Below are positions 37,079 through 49,600 of a stretch of 64,000 nt of DNA, piece after piece; position 1 is the stretch's first letter, and each line of letters begins with the position of its first letter. The translations under genes and the position numbers were made by a program. The stretch lies in the NCBI GenBank assembly GCA_037576195.1, contig CM075104.1:27544211-27608210 (forward strand). Direction: 5' to 3'. Source of the stretch: Phytoseiulus persimilis. Its lineage: Eukaryota; Arthropoda; Arachnida; Mesostigmata; Phytoseiidae. The notes under the pieces were generated by a model. It did not search any database and was not told the DNA's origin. It worked only from the letters and a program-made list of their open reading frames with translations.

Positions 37079-37999
37079 ATGGGCGCTTCAGTTAGCGACG
37101 ATGAAGTCATTCGGAGGAAACTCCTCGTTGACGGCGAAGGAATGGGGGACGACCGAAGGTAGCGCTCAAAGACGATGGCCACAGCTGCTCCTTCGCAGTT
37201 CACCACAATGAGAGCGACAACTTCTTGACTTGATTCTCATGCTCGTGCACTTTCAGGATCGATCTCCTTTTGAAGAGTTTCTACAAATGGGTGAATAAGC
37301 CGGCTGAGAGTGATGACCAGCAGTCCTCGCTCGACTCCCTTGAAAACGCCATCGATGGTTGCCTGATGTCCATGATAAAATCTCAAAAAGTTGGTGTACT
37401 GAGAATCGCTCATCGCATGATAAAATTCCTCGATTCCATGGTTGTGATACAATGAGCTGGGTCATTCTTCCAGATGATGTCGATGAATGAAGCTGAATTG
37501 TGTCAATACAATAAGCTCTATCTCGAAATCGAGAAGGATATACAGAAAACGTCTGTAGATATCGAGGAGAGCAAGCTCAACTTCAAAACGGCGAAGGAGG
37601 TCCGGTGCTACCGAGAGCAGTATCATGCTTTATCGAAGATCATATCCGAGGAAAAGGATCGTAAAGAGACGACCAAGGATCTCGCCAAAGCCGAAATAGG
37701 AATGCTCGAATTGAATCGTAAGAGAGAGCAGCTGGCCGCCCGCATCGAGCAGCATCGCAGGCAGTTCCAAGTGAGTTTCTCGTTTTGAACAAGTGGGATC
37801 ATGTGTGGAGCTCTCACCCGTGACCGACTCGTCCATGTCTCTCTAAACTCGTTCCACCCTTCAGGTTCTATTGAGCGCAGTGCAACAACTTCAAAGTCTG
37901 AATGGGAAAGACGAAGAACCTCTGGAAGAAGGAGAGATGCACGAAGCGGAGAAACTGGAAGACTTGAGTGAGGAAGACACAATCATGAGCGTCGAATAA
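37079..37999 (+). CDS. THOC7: THO complex subunit 7
   Basis: Four exons (37079-37158, 37257-37389, 37474-37770, 37865-37999) close in frame to 214 residues, against 204 in human. Exon 1 encodes MGASVSDDEVIRRKLLVDGE, the conserved THOC7 opening. Exon 2 has DLLLKSFYKWVN. Exon 3 is a long coiled coil including CYREQYHALSKII and DRKETTKDL. Exon 4 has VLLSAVQQL and an acidic tail. THOC7 is a coiled-coil subunit of the THO/TREX complex, which couples transcription to mRNA packaging and nuclear export. The exon 2-3 junction was set by exact length agreement with the vertebrate protein. The introns are 84-98 bp. Confidence 0.96.
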
Positions 38000-38061
38000 T
38001 ATTCATCAGGTCGAAAAACTCTCTTGTATGATGACACGTGTACAAATCATTCATCAATAAC

Positions 38062-38067
38062 AATAAA
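38062..38067 (+). terminator. THOC7 polyadenylation signal
   Basis: AATAAA occurs 62 bp past the THOC7 stop codon, following several ATTCATCAATAA-like AT-rich bases. Confidence 0.8.
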
Positions 38068-39784
38068 GATTATTCACTTCCATCCCTGAAACGGCCCGCA
38101 CTGGGAGGTTTCCACTTGGAGAGAGCGATGCAGTAATCACTCGATCCCTTCCGTTGCAACTGTTAAAATCGACAGGAAGCCACTTATGCATGATGAGGCA
38201 CTCGGGGTTTCCATGCCGGGGGACACTCTCCTCGAGCGAGAACTCAATGGCCGAAGCTGTTGGAAAATTTCTCAGCTCTCATCAGGGACTGCTCCTTGGA
38301 ATCAGTTCTGCCACCCGAAGTTCAACTCCAATAAAGTGATTTCCAAGGCTTCCGCGGAGACCGTGTGTCATATTCGTGAAAGGTCGTACACGCTCTATCT
38401 ACGATGAATCTCTGCGCGAAATCGAGCACCATATCAGTTAGGTCGATGACATATGGAGAAGATAACGGGAGCCAGAGACCGCTCAAACTTCTTCGATTCA
38501 GCGAGCTATCACCTCTTCCAGGAGGCCGACCTCGATTTTCCGAAATCGCCTCGGTCCACGAGCTCGAGTTTGATTCATCCATATGAGATGTATCGTTTCA
38601 CTTTCCAAATCATTGAGTCCTCTCACAAGGCATTGCGCACTTTCCACGAAGTCTACCCTGTCGGCCCTCCGCGTTGAAGCCCTCACCAGCTTGTCACATA
38701 ATTGATTGGGACTCAACGCGAAAGGGTAAAGCCCAATCGGAGTCAAAAAAGCGAAAATCATTCTTTTTGTTCATGGAGCTCTGAGAGTCGTTCTTTGAAG
38801 GGGGAAATCTAGAATACATAATCATGGAAGCCGAAGAGAGTCATCTGCTGGAAGTGTAGGAGTTATGCTCGTTGACTGAACCCTGGAATAAAGTGGATAT
38901 TCTGAATTCGACCAATACTTGAGAAGTATCTGCCCTGGATTTGAACAACTGAGAGCCTTATGAAGGACACAGATCTGCGATGTCGGAAGCTATTTGTGTG
39001 AAGGACGTGGTCATCGATTTCACCATGAGATGCCCCTCTTCTTGCGGGGTTAGCCCGAATGCGCCCGAGCACTGTCTTATAGTTCGTCTGAAAAACCGAT
39101 CTTTCACATGCCCGCTGTAATACACGCTTGTTCCCGAAAACCGCCCATTTCTAGACACTACAGACTGAGCGATCCAGGCGCTTCGCGAACAAGCTCGATT
39201 CACGAGCCTGGTTATTCCATCGCCGAGAGTATCCAAACCTTGAACACATCTCAAGGCTTCGATGCAGGAAGATGGATGCTTCCGGAGTCTAAAATCAAAG
39301 GAGTGGTCCCTCTCACAATACGGGATGCCCGTCAAACGGAGTTCATCGCACTTCGAGATTGGATCCCCACTGATCGGGGGCTCTGAGGAGATGACGACTG
39401 TATTTTTGGTGGAGAAGGCTCCTCACAGATAGATAGCTCGTGGCTGCGGCATATATTCGACCATCCCAGAGCGGTTTACATCTCCACTACCTCTCGCTCG
39501 TCGTTACCACGCCTCTCAACAAGTGCCCTCTTCGGAGCGGCATTATGAATCAGTTCCAATGTAAAGAAGGAGAGTCGAATCTTCCGATCCCGGCTCAGTT
39601 GCGACCCTGATCATTCCATTTCGGTCGATTGTTCAATTGAAACAGGGGGCTAATCGAACATCTTGTAGCACTGCTATTTGTTTCGTGGTATGTGGTGTGT
39701 TAGTATGAGTTGCACAATGTGGGGGTATCATCAGGAATCTTCTCTCTCGCGAACTCGATAACGATCCGAGTGTATAGACCATAG
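38068..39784. other. Intergenic, no supported gene
   Basis: Short open frames on both strands (for example 38186-38407 plus and 38958-39335 minus) show no recognisable content. Confidence 0.45.
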
Positions 39785-39790
39785 TTTATT
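39785..39790 (-). terminator. MED27 polyadenylation signal
   Basis: TTTATT on the plus strand reads AATAAA on the minus strand, about 70 bp past the MED27 stop codon. Confidence 0.65.
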
Positions 39791-39861
39791 CATTTGTCGG
39801 TTTTCAGTCTTTATACATGAGTGAACATAGATGTGATCTTGCTACGCCTGTTTCAGCACAC

Positions 39862-41127
39862 TCACGGCCGACAGGTTTCGTGGTACGGTTCACAACTCCG
39901 CACGCATCTCCAGGTCGGAGGGAAGTTATGCATCAGGTGTCTATTGCATCGCTTGCAGGCATCGGAGAACAGCGTCGAGTAACTCTGCAACCAGTGCTGG
40001 GGAGAACGTTGCAAGTTAACACTCGGTCGGAAATACAAACTGTGTTTCCTTGATCATTTGAAAATTACCCTCAGCAATGAAATTTCGGACAGAAGCTCAC
40101 CAAGAAAGACTTCACGGCTATATCGTGAAGATTCGGTGAGTGGAAGTGCAACATCGCTGCGTTGGCGTGATCTGTCACTTTCTGAAAAACTTTATACCGG
40201 GAAGGAGTCCAAATGTCCAGTTGTTCGTCAGCGGTATACAGTTCCTCGTGGTAGGCTTTGACCAAAACCTGTAAACGTGAGCCGATGCCAGGTCAGACAG
40301 CATGGCTTACTCCCTGACTTCCCAAGTCCCATGTTTCCAATATGAGCAGAGTTGCAACAATCCGACTCACCCATTCGATCAGGAGACCACGCAGCACAAC
40401 AATTGCTTTCAACGTTCGTGCAAGCGTGATTTTCAAAACCGCATTCTGACCACAAGGCCGAACAAGATCTATGGACATGTCCGTGAGCTGTCGTTGAAGG
40501 CCACCTATGAAATTCTCGACATGCTGCGGCGGAACATTATGTCCCGTAGCAATGGGCAGCCGTTGACGACGCTTTTTCGAGAAAACATTATTATTGGACC
40601 GTTTGAGGTTGTTTTGTTGCAAGACACCGGCCATGTGGGAAGTGTATTCGTGCACTCTGTCCAGCCATCGATGAGTTTTGATCATGTCGACATATAGAGA
40701 AGTTCTGTCGATCGTTGGATCTTGACAGAGATGTGAGGTCGCCCCTAAATTCAGCGCAGCTCCATTGGCACTGCTCAGATTCTGAACGGATGTTTCCAGC
40801 TCTCTGGAATTCGAAAATTTTGAGAGAGCTGCTCTTCGAGAAGGTTTCCAGGATTCATTCATATATCGCTTGGTACTCTGACTGCGCCGCCATTCACCTC
40901 AGTTTTGTGTGAACGCTGCTCAAAGATTGCGCTAAGCTTCCTTTGAAGTCCTGATCTTTCTCACGTTCTTCAGATTCATGACTCGAACGGACTCCCTCAG
41001 CCAAGGTACGGAACACGTCGCCGACGCTCGAGCGAACGGCTCGAACCGCTCCGAGAGCCTGCCGTACAGCTTCCATGCTAACAGGATCGATTGATGGAGG
41101 TTGCCCTCCCCCAATGAACTGTGACAT
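39862..41127 (-). CDS. MED27: Mediator complex subunit 27
   Basis: Four exons (41127-40898, 40803-40371, 40268-40101, 39996-39862) close in frame to 321 residues; human MED27 has 311. Exon 1 carries the N-terminal helix (ALGAVRAVRSSVGDVF). Exon 2 has the LKRSNNNV and VPPQHVENFI region and MSIDLVRPCG, ending in KAIVVLRGLL. Exon 3 has LDIWTPSRYKVFQKVTDHAN. Exon 4 is the zinc-binding tail with CKRC, FPPTWR and YHETCRP. MED27 belongs to the Mediator tail and joins activators to RNA polymerase II. All junction phases agree and introns are 94-104 bp. A second in-frame ATG 17 codons downstream is an alternative start. Confidence 0.96.
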
Positions 41128-41661
41128 GTTACGAAGTGCTTATCGTGTGGTGCACTTGAAGAGAGCAGTGGGAGTGGGACTCTGTGAAACAAGTCTTCGA
41201 GGTATTGATGATGTTTGCTTACACTCTCGAGCAGACCATTGTGGCGCGAAAAAAAATGAACTCTCAGAAGATCGTGGTAGCCGCCAGAATCTCAAATGTA
41301 TCCTCCATGGAAAGGCTTCCCAAGCATGCGGATTGAGCCTGGGAGAGGCTACGAAGGAATGGGGGGCTCGATCCGAGTTCTCAACTCGATTATATGTAAA
41401 CAAGAACGCCCTCAGAGACGCGTGGTGACATGCGCAGCGAATACCGTGGAGGTCTCCATCTACCGCGCATTCTCCTGTCCCGGTCGGTCGTGTGCGCGGA
41501 ACTAGCACGAGCCAAACAATCGAATACTTCACTCCAGAGCTCTCTACTGACTGAACCTCGTGAGGGGTGCCCCTGACGTTTCACACAGCATCAGCAACTC
41601 CGGAACACGAATGCCATTTTAAACGTCGGAGGAGAGTCGGACGCAAGTTTCGTGGGTTGCG
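41128..41661. promoter_or_regulatory. Divergent spacer between MED27 and C6orf136 homologue
   Basis: MED27 and the next gene are transcribed away from each other across 534 bp, so both promoters must lie here. Open frames inside (41140-41532 minus, 41296-41505 plus) are not recognisable. No promoter motif was identified. Confidence 0.4.
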
Positions 41662-42660
41662 ATGCAAATATTGCTGCCACCCAGCCGCCTTTCGGCTTTC
41701 TTCACACGCACAATATGGAGGAATTTTCCTCCCACCGCACGGAGCTTGGTTTCTTCAGCACCGCACCTCTGCTCCAGTGTACCTATGAAAGAGGGGGTGA
41801 GTCCTCTATTGGGTGCGCCGCTTGTGGTATCCGTCATCATTATCCTTGAGTCAATGAAGGACACGATGGATCCTTCCCCCTTGAACCCTACTAAGGTTGT
41901 CATTCCTGTCGATCGTAGGGACTACCTCCCGGCGGTCCTGGAACGAGAGCCAGTGAAGAGCAACTGATAGAGATTAAGGAAAAAATGTTGGAGAGCATAC
42001 CAAGGCTATTCAAGAGGCAACACAACTTCGCTGACTACCATCCCAACGTCCAACTCGAAGACAATATTAGAAATGTTCGATCCAGGTGAGTCACATCGTC
42101 TGCCAAGCGGGATTTCGCGCCATGGGCCCATCATGAATGCCCGGTAGCTCTCCAAAAAAAATTGAAATTGAGACAAATCGTGAATTGCAGTGGGATATTG
42201 AATTACTACTACCAGGTCACTCAAACTCGCGTTTTCTGTGAGATTCGGTACGCCGCATGCTCGGTGACGGTGCTGAAGGCAACTCATGACATCCAAGACT
42301 CAAAAGTTTGCATTCGGTGGAAATTCGAAGCCCACTCCGTGCTCAACTACGTGAATCATTGGCTTCAAGTAAAACTCAGAAAATTCAAGCTGAGGCCGTG
42401 TCGGTGAGTCTCCAAGCCGAGTGATTCGTTGGTTCTGTTCTAGAGAACATCCACATGAGCATCCATGAGCTCCCACGACGTGTTTCAGAGTCATCGACGG
42501 CTTCTCGATCATGTACGTTGGTGGTGACGGCCGCGTTTGGAAGCATGTAATTGAGAAAATGATTCCGGACACGGATGCCGACCTCAGGAACGATCCATCG
42601 AAACCCTTGATTTCGAAAATCGAAGGCGCCTCTTTGGCAAGTGACCCGAAGCCGCAATAA
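41662..42660 (+). CDS. C6orf136/DUF2358 family protein
   Basis: Four exons (41662-41796, 41919-42085, 42191-42403, 42489-42660) close in frame to 228 residues. The N-terminus is basic and hydroxylated with no acidic residues (MQILLPPSRL, then FFTRTIWRNF), consistent with a mitochondrial presequence. The DUF2358 domain follows: KMLESIPRLFKRQHNFADYH, then NVQLEDNIRN, a YQVTQTRVFCEIRY strand, and CIRWKFEAHS. The end has FSIMYVGGDGRVWKHVIEKM. This order matches human C6orf136, a protein without a firmly established function. The junction into exon 2 was chosen because it is the only acceptor avoiding an in-frame stop and preserving phase, so it is the least certain. A polyadenylation signal follows at 42731-42736. 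Confidence 0.88.
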
Positions 42661-42730
42661 GCCCGGAGTACCTGTTGGCTACAAGCGAGCAAGAATTGTT
42701 AGATCCCTGGGTTCGACTGGAAATATATGA

Positions 42731-42736
42731 AATAAA
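42731..42736 (+). terminator. Polyadenylation signal of the DUF2358 gene
   Basis: AATAAA lies 70 bp past the stop codon of the C6orf136 homologue. Confidence 0.75.
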
Positions 42737-42862
42737 AGGAACAAATTAGCTCACGGCTTCCGGAGTCTCTCTCGTCACCTTGCTGGGTGAACGCTGCCAC
42801 GCAGAGCCTTGCAACGACTGAACTCTTCAAGTTTGGAGGCGTGATAAATTCCTTGTGAGACC

Positions 42863-43256
42863 TTGTGGGCGCCTTTTTTTTTTTTTTTGGCTATCAGAGG
42901 TGTCGGGGCCGTTGTTGTTTGGCCGGGGAATCCATTTACGGACACCTGGGGTAAAACCCAGGTAGTGTGAGACTCGCCCCATCGACTTGATGAGGAATAC
43001 TCACTAACCCTCCGGGGCTGAGCCCGGACCAATAATCCTCTGGCATCTGAAAAGCGGGAACTCGACCCACGCGGGATCGTAATTTACTGCATCCGACAGT
43101 TCAGTGCTCGTCTTGCTTCATTTCTCTCGTTTCTCCTGTGCCGCTTTATGAGCTGTCTTCGAGGTCTCTCGGGTTGCGCTGACCGGTGGGACCTCATCCC
43201 CACCGGCCAGGCCCACGGGCTCCCACCTTCCCGTGAGCCGGATTTGTGGGCGCCTT
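42863..43256 (-). mobile_element. SINE-like retroposon with 13-bp target duplication
   Basis: A 368-bp insert (42876-43243) is flanked by the direct repeat TTGTGGGCGCCTT (42863-42875 and 43244-43256). On the minus strand it ends in an A tail of about 15 bases after CTGATAGCC. Several strong hairpins are visible, given on the plus strand: TCCGGGGCTGAGCCCGGA near 43012, ACCTGGGGTAAAACCCAGGT near 42943, and a CCGGTGGG/CCCCACCGG stem near 43180-43205. There is no coding capacity. Target duplication plus A tail shows LINE-mediated insertion. A tRNA-type internal promoter was not recognised, so it may be a structured RNA-derived SINE or an internally deleted LINE. Exact duplication implies a fairly recent event. 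Confidence 0.8.
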
Positions 43257-44525
43257 GCGAGAGTTTCCTCACACCTATTCTCCGAGAAACGGATCTGAGG
43301 ATACTTCAGCCCCAGTGAGGGTTATGTGGTCCCATGTATGACGGCACGCGGGTTATCATTACGAGAAGCGGGAGGATAATCGAGACAAGAAGATGATACG
43401 AGCCTACGGGTAGCTGTTCCCGATGCTGTTCCAAGGTCTTCTACTCCGCTTCTCTGGAAAACAGAGCTCTTCAGGCACTGTCCAACCTCAGAGCGAAAGG
43501 TCAATCTCATGATACCGTCAAGAGCCAAGTTTCCGTTCCCGCTCCTACTGCTATAAAGTCTGTTCCAGTCTCTTCCGCTGTCACTGGTACTGCTGTTGCT
43601 GTCATCACAGCGGACTACAGCCGAGCCAACAGCCACACGCAACCGCTTCGAGTAGAGTCAGCCGCAGCGAGGGCTATCCTACGTGGCTTTCAATGTTTTG
43701 ATCTTGGTACAACAATGATGTGAGCCTAGCGTCGGCGCCATCCTAGGCGGCGGTCATCGAGCGTGATGATTCCCCGATGTAGTACGTGAAGTGCTGCTCT
43801 ATCAGATCACCGCTCTCGAAGGATGTCTACGACACTGAAAACTCTCAATATTCTCTGCTTGGCTGCTCTGCACGTAGGTTCCAGATGGATTCTATTAGAA
43901 TTTCACGTAATTTCCGCTATCTGTACACTGTAGCAAAGTTTGCGCCGGCTTCTTCCGAGTATGGCGTAGAGAGTGTGGAGTTGAGATGTCGAGAGCATAT
44001 CCAGCGAAGGCTTCGATATGGAACCGTTCTCCACAGGCTCAATGAACGCCCAGGAGTCTGAGACATATTGTCTGTGAATGACCAAGCGCTGAATACGTTC
44101 CAAATCCCATATGAAGGGGAAATATGTCAAATTAGATGAGTCATGAGCCACGAAGTCGAGGACAGATCTCCAGGAACGAGCTCTCTGTTTCGTTAGCATT
44201 ATGATGCATTTCGTGAGCAGTCGAAACCATAGGGAATCTTTCTTCCCCGGCAGAGCAGATCGCGCCCTTTTCTAGGACAACTGGACATTATCGGTGAACT
44301 CGGACAGTCTAGTGAGCTCTCGGAAACGAGGGACGCACGTAGATGCAGATCCAGGTCTGATACCATTTCAGAAATTTCATATATTTGCGGCGAGTGATCG
44401 CAGAGCTGGGAAGGCATGATCGGGTCCTCCCACTCGAAGTTGCCACGAATCGAATCATGCAGCGTTCGCACTCAAACGCTGGCGGAAAGCATGACGAAAT
44501 CTGATTGGTGGTCGTCGTTTTTCAG
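43257..44525. other. Upstream region of the transporter gene, first exon not found
   Basis: The transporter's first coding exon should lie here or further left but could not be identified. Open frames at 43786-44061 (plus) and 43903-44471 (minus) lack recognisable content. Confidence 0.4.
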
Positions 44526-46136
44526 GGTATCGTTGTATCGCTGTTTGGACCGTCGCTTCTAGATTTAGCTGATGTTTTCCACTCAGACATCCAGCATGTT
44601 TCTTATTTATCTTTCACGACTACGTTGGCTGCCTTAGTCGGGTGTACTCTCGGTGAGTTATTCGCAACTCTCGGCCCTTGCTATGCCGGAGTATTTATGT
44701 CGTTGTACGGATAGAGCCAGCGTGCAGGACGCAGCGACCGAATCGCACCAAATGAGAATCGGGAAAACACAAGCAACATTGCGGATTTCGAGCTATGAAG
44801 CTAGGTGAATGACCCATCGAATCGGTTGCAGCCAACTGGATGTATAGCAAATTCCATTCGCAAGGCGTGATTATTTTCGGCGTGCTCTTGAAAGGTTCGT
44901 CCAACGCAGCTCTACCTCTCGTAAGAACTTTGGAAGGCGCCCATCTTGTCTCATTTGTGTTCGGCTTCTCCATTGGATTCCTCGAAACAGGTAAGAGCGC
45001 ATTCTAGGCCGGATTCTCCGCGGTGATCCGCCTCTGAATGAACCTCATCTGAATCAGCATGGTCTCATTACAGGTGTTTACGTCTGGTTGATCACTTTGT
45101 ATTCGAAGAGCCGGCTGTGTTCAGCTGTTCTACAGACGTTCCACTTGATGTTCGGAGTGGGTAGTTTGTTGGGATCGATCATCATACGACCCTTCGTTGC
45201 ACCTCAGACGTGAGTGCTCACAGCTGCTTCAGTAAAATTCGGGATGATTATCGAAGCAGAACGAAGTTGAGTTGAGAATCTGCTGAAAGTCATCACTGTG
45301 CTTACAGAAATATCGAGACTGGATCGAGGCTCGAGCCGAGCCCGTCACGGATATACATAGCGTATCTTATAGTCGGGGCGTTCGCTGTGGGATTGGCTTT
45401 GTCGCTGTTCGTCAGCTGGATGATGGACTCGGAAGAAGACATTAGAACAGAGAATAACAATTGTCGAAGTATTGGCAGCGGCAGTACGAACAGCTCCGAG
45501 ATACCCAATCAGCATTCGCTTTCTTTGCTGATTGGCTTGCATGGCCTCATCTTTCTCGTGATATTTCTCTGCTTATCGCGTTACACATCAGTTTATGCTG
45601 TGTTGAAGGGCATGAGCAAAGATGAAAGCGTAGTTTTAATGTCGTCATTCTATTCGAGCTTCACGATATCAAGATTGGTTTGCGTATTCCTAGCATCTAA
45701 ATTCCAACCAAAAAGCTTCCTGATAGTTGTTGATTCAGTATTCTTCTTCTCAGTTGTCGTGTTTTTCTTTCACGGCTCGCTATCGCATGAAGCCCTCCAC
45801 ATGAGCATCGCACTGCTCGGTGCCACCAGCGGGCCCATATACGCGGCCGGAACAGCCTACTTGGTCAGCCGGTTGACTCAACTCGACCATGCTCAAACGA
45901 GAATCCTCAAGTTCATGTCGAACTGCGGAGGCCTCGTCCCTCCACTCGCAATCGGTCCCCTGATCGAATCAGCGCCTCAAGTATTCCCAGAAGTTGTATT
46001 GTTCAGCACTGTGCTCCTCCTCATGGTCTCAGGGTATGTTGTTCTTACGGAGAATTCCCTGTACGACAACGCGAATGATCCGGTACTCCACAGAAAACCC
46101 ATTGAGCGAGTTCCCCTGCTTTCCAAAGTCATGTAG
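44526..46136 (+). CDS. MFS transporter, MFSD4/Na-dependent glucose transporter-like, 5' exon missing
   Basis: Four consecutive exons (44526-44652, 44832-44990, 45074-45209, 45308-46136) agree in phase and give 416 residues. The first begins mid-helix with GIVVSLFGPSLLDL, matching the end of helix 1 of MFSD4, so an upstream exon with the start is missing. Exon 2 ends VFGFSIGFLETG, the counterpart of LGFLDTG. Exon 3 has LQTFHLMFGVGSLLGS. The last exon carries the remaining helices, a cytoplasmic serine-rich loop (NNCRSIGSGSTNSSE), and a hydrophobic C-terminal half containing ATSGPIYAAGTAYL and NCGGLVPPLAIGPL. Related proteins are plasma-membrane sugar or drug permeases. The substrate here cannot be inferred from sequence. 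Confidence 0.85.
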
Positions 46137-46651
46137 AGTAAACCTGTGTAGCATACTCAGGGGTTCTCCCCGGAGTGTCATCATCTCCGCTCGTGCTCTG
46201 TGTTCGGGGACAACTATGAAATCCTTCGCAACGTAGGCGACTTAGAAGATTCCAGGTGACGTGGACTACATCTAGCGGGAATTTCGTTTAGATGTGTGTA
46301 GAAACGCTCGGCTACTTTCGGGCACATCACCATTTGGTCTGGAAAATCAAATTTGATCGTTTGTATCGGTCTCGTATTCGGAGCTCTTGCATATTCCAGT
46401 TTTATTCTCCTCGGACATTATTAGAACTGCAATCCGCCAACCGTTCGGTTATTTCATATTTACAGTGAGCCATAAATCAAATGATCACACAGACAACGAT
46501 TACCATTAATTATGCAATGCATATACGCCAACTCTCGAGATGCCTCGACCAATGAAATAACGTACAACAAGAAATGAGTGAGATTCTCAAATGGACTTGA
46601 CAGAAATTATTCTCCCGAATATTGTCACACAACGGAATTCGCCTCCATTCC
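46137..46651. other. Convergent 3' spacer, transporter and anillin
   Basis: The two genes end tail to tail 515 bp apart. An AATAAA for the minus-strand anillin lies at 46400-46405. No clear signal for the transporter was seen. No gene is supported. Confidence 0.55.
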
Positions 46652-49600
46652 TCATTCAGAGTGTGATTCAACATCGATTAACGCCTTGTCAGGCTGACTC
46701 GAGAGAGACTGCAAATCTATGCCGCAGGGCTCGCGGAGAGCCGATTTCAAATGATCGACCCATTGATCGGTGTCTTCCTGCGAATTCGTGCACAAATGCA
46801 GCCATGATTCCTTCGATTCGCCAAGTCTTAGTGTGAAGTCGTAGAAGTAAGTGCTATCTTCGCTACTCGGGACAATGTTGTCCTCGGGGACGTTGAGGAG
46901 CGGAATAGTGTGCCGTGGCTCCATCTGAAGATTTTGAAGGATTCGCATGAGGTTATGCTGCGGGTTACGCGAACCAACCGACCTCATACACATGTGTGTT
47001 TATATCGAGTTTCTGTGTTTGGTCCCGAATTTCGACACTTGCCTTTCCGTCCGAATTATCGTATCTTTCGAAGAAATCAAGACGTTGGTCGGAGAGCCTT
47101 GCGGAGAACGTTCTCATCTGACCTTGCGACCCGAACCTTCCGTTGAAGTCTTTGACGATCTGATGGGATGATTCAGAGGCTCAGTACATTCGGCCAGATA
47201 GTCTTCTTCGTTGAGGAGCTCATGAGAGGAAAAAGACTGAGGGAGCGACAAATTTAATGACCAGATAACGACGTACCAGATAAGCTTCGTACGATACGGT
47301 CGAGTGCAGGTACGCTTGACCCTCGAGGAACACCTGACTGTGGAAGGGACCGTATCCATGGGAGTGCGTGAGACTAATAGACCTGGAAAACGTTCCTGCG
47401 TCATCCTTGGCCAGTAGAAGTCTCCCGGATCAATGGGCTCTCCAATCAATGGACTCACCTTTTGTTGAGAATGTCATCCTTAGAGAATGTCGCCTGCCCC
47501 AGAAGGCCGAAAGAGCTTTTCCGAACTTCAATGCACCGATTGGATCCCAGTTGACGCGATGGCAGACCGCGAACATCCCTGAGGCGTGAGAACCGATCCA
47601 ACGACACAAGGCTCTCCCTCCTTTGCTTGCACTGGTTGATCATGGGGGACAAGAGTTATTCATACCGAGAGCTATTTGACAGATTTGGAAAACTCGAATT
47701 CTTCACGATTCACTGATTCCTCGTCTAGTCGATGAAGGGTCGGACCATCGGGGAATCGGACCTGTATGCACAGCGTCGAGTTGAGTCTTGAGCAATCTCA
47801 GCTATAAATGGCGGGGTATTCATGCTCCGTCGAGGACATTAGGTAATCTCGACGCCCCCCCCCCCCCCCCAAGGGAATCTCGGGCTTCCCAAAGCTCTGC
47901 CAGGGGCTCTCAGCATTATTCTGGTCCGCATCCATTGACTCTCCCAGGCTGACATCAATCGGTCCATGCTCTTCACATGGGCCAGTGAAAGTGGAGGAGT
48001 ATCGCGAGGACAAGACTAAATCAACGTTGATCATGAAAATATACTTACAACAAAATAAACTTCGATGTCTATTTTCCAATCAGGTCTGTTGAACTCAAAC
48101 ACACATTCCGTGGCTTGGCTCCGGTCGTCGGCGTGACGATCCCAGTGTTCGACAGTCAGCCATTGTTCTCTTGGAGTGACACAAATGAGCTCACTCGATT
48201 TGATCCGATGGCCAGATTTCAAGAGAACAACAAAGTAGGACTGCGGTACCGGCGTTCTGAACTCTGGGAGCTCGAACTTGATTTTCTGGAAGACGACTCG
48301 ATCTCGTTGAGGTTCGAAAACACCCCCCTCTAGCAGGCGATGGAGCTCGCGTTCGGCCGAAAAATAGCTGCGGAGGAATATCGACTCAGAACGGAGGCGT
48401 TCCACCTGCTGCCACATCGTATTCTCAATGAAGTGAATATCCACAGGAGTGGGCACCTTTCCGTTGCAATGTTGAGGATTTGTTCGGCGAAGATTATGCT
48501 GTCGGACTGTTTCCTCACGAGATTGCTGCATTCATCCAGAGCCTTCGAGGCTTGCTTGACCACAACTTCCTGAGACATCATTATGCCTCGCAGCTCCTCG
48601 ATGATGCTCCTGAGCGCCGGGTCTCGAGCTAGAGTATGCGATCCTTTGTTTTCATCGCTTCCCCAGATGAGATGATCTATCTCGACGTCACCTGCAGCGG
48701 TTTTCCTTGAGCACTCTCAGCCATAAAAGTCAAGGCGAGCTTAGCTAGAGATAAGTTTCCCGAGAACTGATATGACTGACTCGAACCTCACCTGGTTTCG
48801 GCGAGAGCACAACGAACATCAATGAGTTATGAGAAACGCTCGGGGAATCATTACGTTTCTCGTCCAGTTCCGCCTTCATTGACTTCGTCTCGAGACCGAA
48901 ATTATGTAGGGATACAGCCGACGCTAGCTTCCTCAAGCACTTCGACAGGAATGCACTCTCGCGACTGGACTTCGATTCGTCTGAGAGAGAAAATTCGGGT
49001 TCCGTATCGTTTTCGAGCTCAGACTGATGCAGTGATAATTCTCGCAACATCACGGTCAGCGTTGGGTGGGATACGCACCTCCATGGAATGTTCGAAAAGA
49101 TCGAGCCCCGACGGTATTCGTGGACTCTTCAGAATCGAAACTGCCTCGGTGGTTGGATCTGCTGAGTGATTTGCGTCCTGGAATCAACGTTCCGTCGAAA
49201 AGGGTCAGTTGTTTTCGTGGAGGCAAGCATCGCTCACACCTGCGGAACAAATATTGGTGGGGAGAGAGCGCCGCAGGTGCGGAGGAGGCAAGTCAACCCA
49301 CGAACACACACGGTTCCCTTGAAACAGAGCCTCAAGTATTTCACCTGCTCTGACTGTCGTATGTAAGAATTTAGAGAGCCGTTGAACGCCGTCGCTGACT
49401 GAAAACAAGTAAACGCGTTAAAAATTCCCGAAACAGCAAATATCGTTCTGTGTATCCCCCCATCCCGACCCGCTCTTCGAAAATTCATCCGGACTTTTTC
49501 GCAAATCAATCCATAATGGATGTTAGGCTCATGACAATGTTAAGGGGAAGAAGCTCACTTCTGGTGTTCTTTTCCCCTGCTGCTATCTCTCCGAACAGGC

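Noticed and set aside
49063..49250. Possible extra anillin exon
   Set aside because: It has a clean acceptor but can only be entered and left in phases that neighbouring exons do not provide, whereas skipping it keeps the frame.
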